In this document: positions 24,836 through 38,500 of the stretch, in pieces | How positions within the stretch are numbered: the stretch's first letter is position 1 | Layout: every line of letters begins with the position of its first letter | Assembly: GCA_033297205.1 (NCBI GenBank) | Contig: MU859117.1 | Coordinates: 1-64,000, forward strand | Reading direction: 5' to 3' | DNA length: 64,000 nucleotides | Source of the DNA: Pseudoneurospora amorphoporcata | Lineage: Eukaryota; Ascomycota; Sordariomycetes; Sordariales; Sordariaceae | The notes under the pieces: generated by a model | Told to the model about the DNA's origin: nothing | Database searches by the model: none | What the model saw: the letters and a program-made list of their open reading frames with translations, nothing else | Program-made: the position numbers and the translations under genes

Positions 24836-26838
24836 ACCCCAAACTTTCACCCTTCCTTTCTCCACCTCCAATCCTCAACGGAGAACAAAGTTTTCCCAGG
24901 CTACCTCTACGAAAGATATCCCCCATTGACTCCGACCTCCGTTTAGTCTCATTCGTTACCGTCCACCACTCTCACTGCAGCACTCCAACACTGGCAGTTC
25001 CCGACGGAGCCGAACTAGGTTGGTAGCACAGCGTCGTTTTTGCAAGGAAAATGCTGCCGGCTTTGCTGCAAAATGGACGAAGCGAACGATTTCGAACCAT
25101 TCTAGAAGAAAAAGAAAGAACTTATCACGAACGCCGAGCAATTGTCCGTTATCAGCAAAAGAATTGGTTTCGACATTGGACGTCCGAAAAGCTTTGCCAC
25201 GGACATGCAGAACGGTACCAGGGACAATAAAACGGCGGGGAGGGCCCTACTCAACTGAACTCTATCGGGACGTACAAGTAAACGTTGAGATGGATAGATG
25301 GACGGGATGGGATAATTTGTGGTGGCACCGATGAGAGACAAGCGGGTGGTTCCTTCCATCCGCTATTCTTCATCCCTTTTCTCAGGGGCTAGTACATCTC
25401 AATGCCCTTTTTGGGCGTGGGACCGCTTCCTGTCAATCAGTTTATGGTTGTGGTGGTTGGGGCATAGTGTGGTGTAGCTTAGTGGCATGATAGGACGGTA
25501 CCCGCTGTTTGTGCTACATAGAGTAGCAAACTATGCTAGCGATACTGTACGTAGCTGGTGAGCTCTTGTTATTCTTTTCTTATAGCAGTTTTGAAAGGCA
25601 TCCAAGTGATGTATCCATCATAACTGGTACTTGATTGTAGTCAGTACACAAATCATGGAGATAAATACCTCGCTTCTAAGAGGTGACTCCTACTGTTTAT
25701 AATTGTTTATTAAATAAGATCTTCGTCTTCACGTGCATACCTTAGTGTATATACGTGTTAGACGATCTCACCATCAAACCAGCAATTCGTCGGCTCGAAA
25801 AACGTGCTTGTCATCGACATCCAGACCAGGTTTGATTCGTCCTATGGAAACCTGTTAGTGTTGACAGTTGATATGGCAGGAACGAGAAGCAATTCGACCA
25901 AAGAAGTTTGCGGAACGTGTCGACATGCTGCAGTGCTTTCTCAATTGGTCTCGGTAAGGCAATTTGCTTTCGTGTCGGTGATGCACTCATAGGAATTTGC
26001 ATGACCCATCAAACCAATGGTGTCAGGTACCCGTAGGTTTCACGGAGGAAAAAGCAAGGAGATGAGACAAGGGAGTCGGACCAATAGGGGGCTGAAAATA
26101 ATGTTTTTTGTTTGGGTTGAAGGGATGGATCGTGAGTTGCCATGGGCTGCAAAACGCTGACATTCAATGTAGTGGATCAGATTCCACTTTGCAATGTTAT
26201 AGGAAAAGTGGTCTTCTTTGACCCAAAATTCCCATCTCGTAGGGGCTCAACGATAAAGAGAAGCTGTCGCGGTTTGATTTGCATCTTGGTCCCGCACATC
26301 ATCAGGCCATGTGCTACGGGCGTGGGATGCTGAGACGGGATCTGGGTTGTGACTCGGTTGAAATGCTCGGGGAGAGTATGACAACTCCCGCGAGGGTGAC
26401 GGCGGGAGGTTATTGCTATCTTAATCACCGGAATAGTGCTCGCTCGACCCATACAACCTCCCGAAATGACCCCCGCCTGGCTAGCTTTCCGATTGAAGTT
26501 TGTGTTGGCTTGCAGAGTCACAGTCCCTTTTGAACCCCCTGAATTGGCCGATGCCATGAGAGTAGCCCGTTTCCTCATTCGACAGAGATCAACAACTCCA
26601 TATCCGAAGCCGAACGTACAGTTGTAGTGAGTGTACTGGAGCTCTTGCTCATATCCTCGGACAGCGTATCCTTTCTGAGATTTTGAGTCACTAACATCAT
26701 GTCAGCAGCTCCGACGAAAACTGAAAAATCTCGCGACGTACGGTAGGGGACCATGCGTTGATACGGAATACTTCACTGCGTACGAGCCGGAGCGAGTCCG
26801 GGGAAAAACGCCATCACATCAGTGGCATCGGAGCCATC

Positions 26839-26861
26839 ATATGCAGCTGCAAGCTGCATAT
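26839..26861. repeat. Perfect 10-bp inverted repeat with 3-nt loop
   Basis: ATATGCAGCT, GCA, AGCTGCATAT. It is a short, near-continuous palindrome in otherwise featureless DNA. It may be a dimeric protein site or chance. Confidence 0.6.
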
Positions 26862-29800
26862 CATTTTCGAGATGCTGCACGTACCTCAGCGGGCCCTCCC
26901 GCCCCCTCACGGGCATCCATCCCACCGTTCAGAGGAGCGAGTGCCGTGCCTGCTAGTGTGCCCCCATCCCCGTTTCCGAAGTGTAAGGAAGGCCATTGTA
27001 GCCAAAACAGCACTGAACCCTGTTACACACCGACACCGTCACGATGGTTGCATACCATCACCCGTAGTTTCTGTACTCAACCGTCCCCTCGCTTAAACCC
27101 CGTTGGGCTGAGGCGATCACGAGTTCATGGTTGTTTGCTTTTGATGGACCTTCACCGGAGCCTTCTGTAATCTGTCCCTGCAGGAAGAGATTGCAGCTGT
27201 TGTGTTCGAGCAGTAGTGGCTCTTGACGTCTGACGTGACTCGGTGACTGGAGTGGTGAAGAGGAGAAGACTAGAGGAGAAGACGAGGCAATCAAAGACGG
27301 GGAAGGAGGTGGTTGGCTAGAAAATTCATGATGGGTGCCATAACTCGAATAGCGCGGATGGTCGAAGAGAATGGTGAGAGGAACGCCGGCATGGTTGAGA
27401 AAGTTGTCGCTGTTTTTGTTTTCTCGTCGAAAGTTACCTATGTACGGTGATAGAATGATACGAGTCGCAAAAGTAATCCGTTTTCGGGAGGTAGTAAAGA
27501 GTGTCTTCTGCTCGTCCGAAAACCCGCACAGTTTCGAGGTGATTTCACATTCGCAACGGGCTGTGTCACATAGCGGCCCATAACAACTCCAACCGTAACG
27601 ACGGGATATCCCGTCTCCGTCCCACAATGTTGTTGTCAGTGGGTTGGGGGACAGTTGCTTTCTGCTGTGGGATGTAGGTGACGGTAGACAAGGTGAGAGA
27701 GCTTTAACTGTGCACATGAGATATGATATCTTTCATTCGGATGCCGAACAACATGGAACAGAGCGCGGTAGTAGTTAACGAACGGGAAACCCAGGGAATG
27801 CGGAAAAGGGCAACACATCCTGCATCATAACAACGATGCGGTCTCGCCCTCGCACCTATCGTGGCTTGCTCTGAGATGACCCGTAAGCATGGCTTGACGA
27901 TAGAAGCTGATTTTGTCTCGGCGGTTGCAGTCTCGCGTTCTTGAAGAAGCAAATTTTGTGTCCAGAAAAGAACTGACGCAGGATCGCCATATCCACCCGA
28001 AGCACCTGCAACAGATGATGTGCTGGTTTTCGTCCAGTCTTCCACATGGCGATGAGATCTTAACCGTGTTTGAATTCTGCTTCTTTTCTTTCCGACGTCT
28101 TGGTGGTACTCTTCTGGCATCGGTAAGGTGCAGGTAAAGGCTCCGGTGGTTTCGTATGGCTGGTTTGAAGAAGAAGCTTCAATCTCCAGGTCCAATGTCA
28201 CAACAAAAAGCCAAGCATCACAGGGCGGACAAGGATATCCGACATTCCAGTAAAAATCCATTTCAGGGGAATCGGCGGGACATTGATCACCTTCCCTAAC
28301 AATGACGCAACGGGTGGGGAATTTGACGTTTCAGGGGTTTGGGCGTTTTCGACAAAGCCCATCCATGAAAATTCCTTGCCAGCTTTCGGGTACTGGGCAA
28401 AAAAGGAGTCCGTATATTATCTTGTACCACACTGTGTGTATCTAATTCATGCGACGGTTATCTCGAGCCGTCCCGTTGGCAGCGTCTCTCGAGCGATTCT
28501 GACCTTGACGCCTTGTGAACAAGGGATAGATTTCGGCGTACTGTGTAACATCAGCAGTGTACGCAGCCAGCAACTCAACATCAACTCGGTATGCCACGGC
28601 GCTAAACTTTATCACGCCTGACGATGAAGCGGTGTGGTGAAGGCAAACTATCACTCTGCTCGGCTCAGCGGTCCACGGCTACAGGCAGCGTAACAAGCTG
28701 ACAGGTAGATGCACTTTACCAGCCTGGTCTTGCCCGCCGTTGTGTCTATAATAGTTGGTACAATCTGCGCATCTCAAGCGCCATTGGCTTGGGGAAAGGA
28801 GGGGTCCGGCTTGCTTGAAACGGTGCCTCCGACCTGGCTTTGAAGGTACCATTGACCAATGTTGACAGGTATCAGCCCTGCTGTCATTAGACTCGGTAAA
28901 ACTGATAAGATCCAAACGTGCAACTCTTGCTCCTAGCGCCCTGGACTGTAACGAGACGTTGGAGTTTTATGGCCTCGTGACACATACCTGACAGCTGCAG
29001 TAACCTAACAAGCCTGGGAAGTGCCAATTACCAAGGCGAGAGGCAGGCGAAACATCCTCATCTCTAGCCATACAGACGCCGCATCCATCTAACCAGCACA
29101 AGACCGTTTTCTGGATGGCAGAGACATAGCGGATATCCCAGTTTAGGGTCAATCCTTGTTTTATTTCTCATGTGAAGAGGTTTTCTCACAGCAGATCGTC
29201 CAACTTGAAACGCGCGTGGTCGTCTAGCAATGCTGAGATGGCTGATCCTCACGGTGATCAATCAAATGGTCTTGGTGGGATTCCAAGGGATCCAACCCTC
29301 CAGCGTGCGGAAGCCCAACCGGAAGTGCGTGACGCACAGTGACCGGCGAAATGTGCAGACACTCGCTTGCTAGTAGGGAAGAAAGTGGGGTTATATCGGT
29401 CGATGTACGGTGTCTGTATCCGAGTCGGTCTCGTCGCGGACCCGGAATTGGGGGGCAGCCAACAGCAGACGAGCGAGTGAGTGCGGCGCCACGGATCATG
29501 GTCCCATAGCAGAGGGTGTCGAACTGTCGACATGCCGGCCGACCGGCGGGGCCTGCTGATTTGTTGAGCGCTGTGGTTGACGGCTCTGGGCTGGCATTAA
29601 AGGGTGGTTACTGAATATTTCAGGACGTCCATTATCGGTACCACTGATCGTACGCAGCTATCACTTGAATTTATGGCTTGAAAGCGTCGAATTCGCCTGG
29701 CATGCTCATCGTATTGGCGGCGTCAGGTGCAAGAGAATCGCAGCATATGTCTTGGCCTTTGGATGGGTAATGGAACTATGGAATGGTTAGCACCCATGGC

Positions 29801-32800
29801 ACGCTCCCATAAGACAGCTACATAGATGCTGATTTTTGCACTGCCATTTACTAGGGAACTGAGGTCGTTGCTCACCTAACCTTGCCTTCCATGATGGCCT
29901 CATGGCCAACATCCTAGCGCTAAACATAAAGCCAGAGGCCGCCGTGACAAAATGTCGGTGAGTCGGAACTGGTCAGTATGTGCGAGAAACATCGGGAACC
30001 GATGGACCACCCTCAACCCTTGTATCGTATCGTGTATGTACGTACCCGACATTCAACTCTTTCGGTATGAAGATGGGGAGTCACCACAGGAAGCAAGCAG
30101 CAGTTGCCTTGACTTCTATGTTAGGAAGCAACATTTCAGTCGAGGTGCTATTGGTGTGCAACTCTGCCCATGACTCCATGAGTGCTACCAAAGCTGGTGC
30201 TGCTAAGAACCGCTGTTTGCTGATGAGAATTCGGCCCGGTTGGAGAGTGTTTGGCCCCCATCATGCCATCTGAGACAGCGGATGAAAGCATTTGACGGAT
30301 GTAAGAGCATCAAAACCAAGACTCGACGAGCAGAGAGTTGAGTTGGAGGCGGCGTCATCCGTTGTCCGTTTCGTCTACTTGGGCCTAACTTTACCGTATC
30401 TCTACATACCTTGCAGTGGTACACCTTATCTCAGGCGTCAAACCCTCCATTGGCATGAAGACTTTGGGATTGCTCTGCTTTCTGGCTCAGCCGCACGTCA
30501 TTGACATGTTACGGGCTTCAAGGGACTCGGGCCCGGGTACCCGGCATCTGAGGGTAGGAGGGAGAATGGCGCCGCAGCTCCATGTTATGTCGACTTTCAA
30601 GAATGCCGCGCCTACGACTGCATGGGCGAGCTCCAAATGATTGGTCCTCACCCATGAAACGTGCTGTTGAAGACCGTGATGCATCACACCCCGGGTACCA
30701 TACTACCTCCAATCGAAACGCGCGATGGCCCGAGGAGCTTTCTCTCGCATCAATTTCTTATGACTGCGGCGGCTCATCAGTGAGTGGCTTGCCGGGTTTG
30801 TTCAATGGTACAACGGTCGACAAGGGACTGAAGGTCCCTGGAATCCCATCTGCTTGGGTTTCCATGTGAGTAACGGAAGAGCGTTGAGAAATTCTTTTCT
30901 GTCACGAGGTAGAGACATGATAGGCTCCCGTTCGTGCTGCATGCAATTCAACACGGCTGGGAAATGTTGATGCTGAAAATGAGGTCAGCTCGACTAGGCT
31001 TTATGAAATGAAGGACAAGATTCGTGATTGGTAACCGAAGGTAGTATAGGTAATGGAAGGCACACAAGTCCCGCAAGGCAACTTCCTCAACGGCTGGTGA
31101 TGTGATCTGTTCATGCGCGAGGAGAGCGAGGTGATGTTGACGACATGAAGGTGCGGTGCTGAGGTGCTTGAGAGATCTTGATGATCACTAGCCGAAATCC
31201 TCGTTGCAAGTGTGGAGGGAGGACAACTTCAAGGCCCAGGCGAGCCAGGTAGCCGCGACTGCCAATCTTGGGTAGTGACAGTGAGATCACACTGCCGCTT
31301 TCCAACAAAGCCGTTTCAATGGTGATTTTCCGCCTGTCAAGACTTGTGTTTCAGGATTGCTGATTCTTGCCTTACTTGACCTTGATAGACTTTGGTCATT
31401 TGGGGCAGGCAAACAGCAGGTTTAACTTGGAGCCTTGAACCCTCTCCTATGTCCATAAACGGCAGTAGCGATCTGCATGGGAAGAGGGCCTTGAAGGCAT
31501 TTGGCGTGAAGTCAAGCTGAGAGTCGAAAAGTTAATTCGGAAGGGGAATCTTTGGACATACGGTATTCCCTGTCATCAGACTCGAACAGATTGCCTTACA
31601 TACCAGGCCTGGCCAAGAATGAAACGTACGTACCGGGGCCGTCAATACAGAGTAAGGACGGAGAACAAAGAGACCTTCCGTTAGAAGCACCTCCTCATTG
31701 GATGCCCTGATTCATGATCAGTGACAGGGGCCCAGTGACACGACACAGCTCGAGCACGGGACTGGGAACAATCAAAAAGATTTTCCATTTTCATCTTGCG
31801 AAGCCGCCTCGGGGTTTTCTCCTACCCAGCCTTTGAGCCCCCATCAGGCTCGAGCTGAACAAGGCGCTGGGTGATGACAGTCGTCGAAGCCGGCCGGGGA
31901 CCGCCATGGCCGGCACCAGTCCCGCGACAAGGCTTATTACGGACCAGGACTCTAGGTTACCGTCTGGTCTCCCCCTTGTCCTCAATCCAATTTCTGATTG
32001 GTCGCGGCGGCCTTTGTCAATTCGATGAATTTCTCGACTGTCACCCGCCAACCAGCCTATCATCAGCCACGGCCTACCTGCACCTTCATTCGGATCCAAT
32101 GGCCCGGGGAATAAGCACGTACCTTTGCCGACTTGTATGTGTAGTCTGTGTAAATACTGTGGTTCGAAAGACCAATAGCAGGTAGGACCCGTGGTAAGCC
32201 CTCGACGATCAGATTGTGGTCAGGGCGTCAGACAGAAGTGAAAGAGTGTCGCCAAATTGACGGAATTCGTTGAAAGAGCTAAAAGGGGGCTCCTGGACGA
32301 TCTGTACCTTTACCAAGCAAGCAGTCCCTGCCGACGCGCATCTGATCTCACTGCGCTGAAGCGAGCGGACGGAAAATGCAGCGGTACGTACCCCATCGAC
32401 CCCGTTCACAGGTCGCCTGTCAGCGTTCATCCAAATTTGCGGTAGCCTGGCGACAGGGACAGAGAAAGACTTGGACAACCCGGGACAGCTCATCTGATCG
32501 GCCTCGATTGCGAAATGTTCCGATGCATTTGGAGAGATGCTAGTCTTGCTAGTCTCATAACACACGCTCCCAAAATTGTCAGCCCCCATTTTTCCCCTTC
32601 CGGACCGCCCCGCTTTTTAGCCACAGCAGAGCATGTGGCGCGTGTCATGGAACCTGCGGGTCCAAATGGAGACGCGCTTCTAGGTGGCTGAGTGAATGCC
32701 CGAGACCAAGTCTTGCCAGTCTTCCCCACGAGTCCCTGATGAACCTAAACCAATGTAGATCATCCGAGACGACCCTGCCGTCCAGTGAGGGTGTGCCATG

Positions 32801-33812
32801 GAGGGTTGTGAGGCTGCTGTTGTAGCCCAATTCACACCTAAACGCTCAGATATGAGATATTTCCCTGCCCCACCCTCGCCACGCGACGTGGACATCCAGT
32901 CAGAGTCGGACGTCAGAAGGAAAAATGCGGAGGGGCAGATAGTGGGCATATGGCAGAAAGGGGAAGAATGATGGAAAGGAGAAGGACGGAAGTTGAAGCT
33001 CAACGCTACACTATTTCGGATATACGGATGCGCTAGGCAGGCGCAATGAGCCTGCCACGTCTGGGCACTCGTCGCAATTGGAAGAGTGATTCCTGGGCGT
33101 GCTTTCAGAATTTTCTTTGCTACAAAGATTTGCTGCCCACAGCTGCCGTATTCCGTCCAACTCGCGCGGGTTTTGACATGGCGCTCGCGTGCAATAGGCT
33201 CGTGGAAATCCCTTGCTCATTTGCCTCCTCTGCCAAGTTCCGCGGAACGCAACCATACCTCTAGTTGGGTATGTATGTATGTATTTACGGCTTACGCGAA
33301 TACAGAGCGTAATTTACCCGGCATCGTTACCTCGCTGCATATGCTCTTACCGTTCCGTAATTTTCAATCCAGTCATTGCCTACTCGTGCTCGGTGGCTCC
33401 TGCACTGTGCAGTCTGACACTTGAATCTGGGGCGCACCTTCTCGTTACCCACCCTTATGAGTTCCGAGTCTCCACTGATGTGGATGTGTGGGTAGGCGGC
33501 CCCCGTCTGCCCCAAAAGCTCCCACAGGATCACGATCACTGCGGCGGACAGAAGCAGCACAGAGCAGGCATTTCTGAGTAAAAGAAAGAAGCACCGAGCG
33601 TTGCAGCCAAGGGTATTTCGGCCACCATCGCTCCCGCCCGCACCGCAACCACCACGACGCCAATTAAGGTTTGCTCGACCAGCTCGACGAAACCTCACTT
33701 TTGCGACATCACCTCAACTCGGGCCACCTAATCCAAGTTTGAACTCCGAGTTCGATGCGTACCTCCGTTACGGCGGCACAGTAGGCAACGCTTTCAGCTG
33801 CTCAATGGAATG

Positions 33813-35536
33813 CGATCACTGCCCGCACCGCTCAACACTGAACCCACCGCGATTCCAACTTTGAAATTCTGCTTCCATCGGGTTTTCCACTTGGATCTCT
33901 TGCATTTCAGACCATAACCCCAGGGCAGGGGCAGGGCAAGGGCAGCTACCTATACCACTACCGACTTGCAATACTACCTCGACGCACTACGTACGCCCCG
34001 AGCAATACATACACTTCTAGATACGCTTGTTATCCCGGGGGATACGCAATACGTCCACATCCACATATTTATCCATACGTCTCTCAAACTGAATACTTGT
34101 ACCGGCGGCCACACACCGTATCCTAGCTGACTCTTGCGCGGCTGTCGACACCTCTCCCAGCTCTAGCTTTTCGTCCGGCACTCGAGGTCCACAGCAACGG
34201 AACCCGGCTCATCAGTCGTCAGTCATCATTGAATTCATCCACTTTCTGTTTCTCGTTCTCAGAAGGAGAAACTCGACGCTGCTCCACCATCACTTGGCTC
34301 CCACTACCATTGCCGCCGTCGACGATCCCGTCACCGGTCCCGTCACCGCCGACCTGTCGCTCTACTATCTCCCACCGTCTTCCCCGAGGCTCTCACCAAT
34401 TTGCCAGCTTATTTCTGCCTCTTCCTCCTGTTGCTACACTACGTAGTATATACCGCTGCTGTTTTTCTGGGCGCATCCTGGCCCTACAAGCTGCTTCCCC
34501 AGCTCCAAGCTCACAACCACACCCAAAGAAGGAAGACGACATCAGGGTCCGGGCGGCTCAACCACCAAGCGCAGCGCGGATACCTATTACGCTACCGAGG
34601 CTACGTACTCAGGAACGCAGACGCCGGTTCGCGTAAATTAGGCTCTGGGCGAGCCAGCAAGCAAGGAAGGTCCGAGGTCGGAGGTAGCAAAACGGGAGCT
34701 CGCCTCAACAGGAAACGAAGGGATCGCACTGCAGGACCTCATACCACACAACACCGTTAGCTACAGCACCCGACGGACCAATTCGAACCCAGCAGTCCTG
34801 GTACCCGTACATTCCACCCAACGTATCCAACGTCTCTTGGCCGTCTGGTGGATCACCGAGCTGCCCCCTCAACTCTCCAATCCTGGACGGTTCCCAAATA
34901 GGAGCAGCTTGCATACGGCTGCCACCTCATCATTCTGCCGTGGGTTCATAGACCGTCACAAAACGGCGCCGGCGGCCCATACCTTACCCGCCCCTTGCGA
35001 AATCCTACATCTGCCACTGCATGCTTCGAGGTGTCCCGTGTACAATACCTGGGTCCCACCCCGTACCAGTACGACCGCGATACTTGCAACCTGCCTGGTA
35101 CCTACTTACCTGCCTTACAGGCTACCTAGCTCGACCTGCTGCTCACCCCCGTACGCCTCATTACCTCTGCTTTCTCACTTGCTGACTTGTGCGTGAGAGC
35201 AAGAGAGAACACGCCAGAGTGGGACTTGATTATTGTCCAACAACCATTCGCTATACCTGCTACAAGACGTCCCCTCCTGCAATTCACGCCTTGCCAGACC
35301 CTTCGACATTTATATATATTTCCCCGCACTCTTTCTTTGCAACCATTGGGGACCGAGACTAGTCGGACAACTCCTGGAAAATGCGACGAAAGACTTCTCA
35401 TCACATATAATCTCAGTTTTCTTCCTCCTTGTTCGTGGCACAACCCATCCGGAAAAGACGGTGTCCATCACGTTGTTCGCTCAAGCTTTTCTGCACCAGC
35501 CTTGCCCCTAGGGATCTCTCCCTTTTACCCAACATT
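33813..35536 (+). promoter_or_regulatory. Phospholipase C upstream region: ATG-depleted leader or promoter
   Basis: From 33813 to 35020 the + strand has no ATG, and only two occur before the start codon (35021 and 35381). The strand is rich in C and T, as fungal leaders often are. The ATG at 35381 opens a 9-codon upstream ORF (MRRKTSHHI). TTTATATATATTT at 35309-35321 is a plausible TATA box with a pyrimidine-rich start region near 35330-35345. The gene may therefore have a proximal promoter with a leader of about 200 nt as well as a longer leader reaching back towards 33.8 kb, possibly spliced. Confidence 0.55.
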
Positions 35537-38500
35537 ATGTCTTCAACCACAAAGGCTCTCTTAGTCTCTCACAACTCCCCTTCGACTTTGCCCCAGGCCA
35601 TATCCCAAGCCATGGCTTCAAATACCTCACCACCACGGCGGGCACGTCCTGCCCAGGTTCAGACAACTCTCACGCTACAGCCCCAGGTTCCCACCAATAT
35701 TCCTCCGTTGTCCGCCTTGAGCACGTCATCTGTCTCACCCACTTCACAACAGCCCTCTCCGGCTTTGACACCGGAGACAGCCGGCGCCATCTTCACAGAA
35801 AGCAGCTCCCTGCAGGATTCACCCGCAACCTTCGCTTCATCTACGATGAGGGAAACGGACTCTTACGCTTCTACGATCAAGGGAATGGAGGAACCAGTTA
35901 CACCTCTCAACCTCCCTGAGCCACTTGCCCCGGCTCCTTTGTCATCAAAGATAAGCAGCACCTCGCTAAAAAAGAATGGAGAGAAGGTCGGAGAGAAGAT
36001 CCCACGACAACAGAATGCTATGGGCGAGGCTCTGTCCAAAAGCAGCTTTGCGGGCAGTCTAGTCCGTCGTGCTTCAAATACCGTCAACAAAGCGCGCGAC
36101 ATACTTACACGAAGAGCGTCAATGAACATCATCAATCGGGATGCTGACCCTATGGTGGCATCTTTCCGCCGTGGGAGTAACACCTTCCCACTCGGGGAAC
36201 CCAACTACAGAGGTGACTTGCTGGAATCAGATGACGAGTGTGCTATAGATGATGCCGGTTCATTCGATGGGTTGCGAGACGCTCAAATCCCCCTGAGCAT
36301 TGGGCCCGAGATTCCGGTCGCTTTACGCCAAGGTGTCGTGTTGAAGAAAATCAGCAAGAAGAAAAAGGAAAAGAGAATCACCCTCACCATTGATCCAGAC
36401 ACTTCCAAGATATGGTGGGACAAGAGTCGATCAGGGAGAAAGTCCGTTTTCATCGATGACATCAAGGAAGTAAGGACGGCAGAGGACATCCGACAGTACC
36501 GCCTTGACGCCGGGGTTGATGAGTCCGAAGAGCCCCGGTTTTTCTCAATCCTATATACAGTCCCAGAAAAGTCGGGAACCAAGGTATTGCATCTCATTGC
36601 CCTGAATCCCACCGACTTCCGGAACTGGATCACAACACTCAACGCCATACTTCAGTATCGCCAAGATTTCACAACAAATCTGATGGCCTCTAACGAAAAG
36701 GCCGTCCATGAGTTCTGGCAGCGACAAATGAGAAAGAAGTACGCAGACAGGAACATTCCGGCCGAAGGCGAAACCATTGAACTTCCCGACATTGAGCGAA
36801 TCTGTCGCTCTCTCCACATGCACCTCTCGCCAACAGAGATCCGCGACAACTTCAACGCGGCTAAAGCTGCCAAGGCTGCGTCCAATGGCCTCTGTGATCC
36901 AACCGCCCCTTCCAATTTGAACTTCAACGAGTTTAAGGAGTTTGTGCGGCTATTGAAGGCGAGGCCAGAGATAAGCGTTGTCTTCGAGAACCATACGGCC
37001 AACCCGAAAACAGGGATGACGAGGCAAGAGTTCATGCATTTCTTGAAAGAAACACAATGCGAAAACGTGGAGGAAGATCTTGCGCATTGGAACGATATCT
37101 TCTCTCAGTTCGCGCGTAAGCGCAGGTCCAAGGATGCTGAGCAGACCACCAGCGAGGACGAGTCACTAGTCATCTCTGAGGCTGGCTTCACTGGATTTCT
37201 CACTTCGCGTGCCAACAACTTGCTCGTCCAAGAGCCATCTGAATATGTACTCGACCGGCCTATGAATGAGTATTATATCTCAAGCTCGCACAACACATAC
37301 CTCCTTGGTCGCCAAGTCCGTGGAATCTCCAGCGTCGAAGGCTACATTTCGGCACTTGAGCGTGGTTGCAGGTGCGTTGAAGTTGACTGCTGGGACGGCC
37401 CGAATGACGAGCCGTATGTATCACACGGTCATACCTGGACAACACGCATCAAGTTTGAAGAGGTGATCAAGACCATCAACAAGTATGCCTTTGTCAAGTC
37501 TCGCTTCCCTCTCTGGATATCGCTGGAGGTCCGCTGCAGCACTGCTACTCAGGCCAATATGGCAAAGATCATGAATGACATCTTTGGCGACAAGCTTGTC
37601 CGGGCGCCCCTCGATCCATCCTCAGATCGACTCCCTTCACCGTCCGAGTTGATTGAGCGCATCCTTATCAAGGTCAAAAAGTCCCAACCAGTACCCAGCG
37701 CACCATCTGACGAGTCGCTGAAGACTGAGCGACCTGGTCGGAGGCGCGGCAACAGCTTACCCTCACCTTATCAGAGGTCATCGCCTTTGTCATCGCCCAT
37801 GGATAACACACCCGTCGCCGTCCCTGGAAGCCCCTCGTTGAGTCCAAGTCCATTGTCCCGCTCGACACGGCAGATCAACACCATCACTGAGGGCGAGGTT
37901 CATTCCCACGGGGGGCCAAGTAGCAGCCCTAGCGAATACGAGAGTGATGCTGAGAAGGAGTCAGGGAAGAAGGTGGTGAGCAAGATCAACCCTGTCCTTG
38001 GCGAACTGGGCGTATATTGCATGGGTGTCCACTTTGATGGGTTCGACAGCCCTGACGCCAAAAGGTTCAACCACATCTTCTCCTTCAAAGAAAAGACCTT
38101 TTCTGAGAGAAGCCAGCCGGGCGAAGCAAAGCGTGCTTTGTACCGTCACAACATGCGTTATCTCATGCGTGTGTATCCGAACGGAGGTCGTATATCTTCT
38201 AGCAATTTTGACCCGCTCCTCTATTGGAAGCGCGGGGTTCAAATGGCGGCACTTAACTGGCAAACCTTCGACTTGGGAATGCAGCTGAATCAGGCCATGT
38301 TCGATAGTGGCACAGACCTGTCCGGCTATGTTCTCAAACCCCTTGAGGGGCGTCAGATTCAGGTTGTCCCAACGAATGCTGCCGGACAGCTGTTTGGTAG
38401 GAGACCGCGCAAGAAGATCTCGTTCAAGATCGAGGTCATCTCTGCGCAACAGTTGATGAGGCCATTGAATCATCCCAAAGGGCGAACACTTGACCCTTAC

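Larger units (their letters stand above)
18278..33812. other. Gene-poor intergenic DNA, main part of the desert
   Basis: About 15.5 kb in which I recognise no protein gene, tRNA or transposase. Open frames are below about 220 codons, overlap in several frames and have low-complexity or Ser/Arg/Cys-rich composition. An AT-richer patch lies near 25560-25760. Individual small structures are listed separately. Functions such as long noncoding RNA or distal regulatory DNA cannot be judged from sequence alone. Confidence 0.55.

Noticed and set aside
27058..27717. A 219-codon minus-strand frame in the desert
   Set aside because: Low-complexity Ser/Pro composition, no motif and no supporting splice pattern.
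34229..34760. Two overlapping + strand frames of 135 and 119 codons upstream of phospholipase C
   Set aside because: They lack any ATG start; the region is better explained as an untranslated leader.
35104..35112. ACTTACCTG resembling the 5' end of U1 snRNA
   Set aside because: Only nine bases match and the following sequence and stems do not fit U1.
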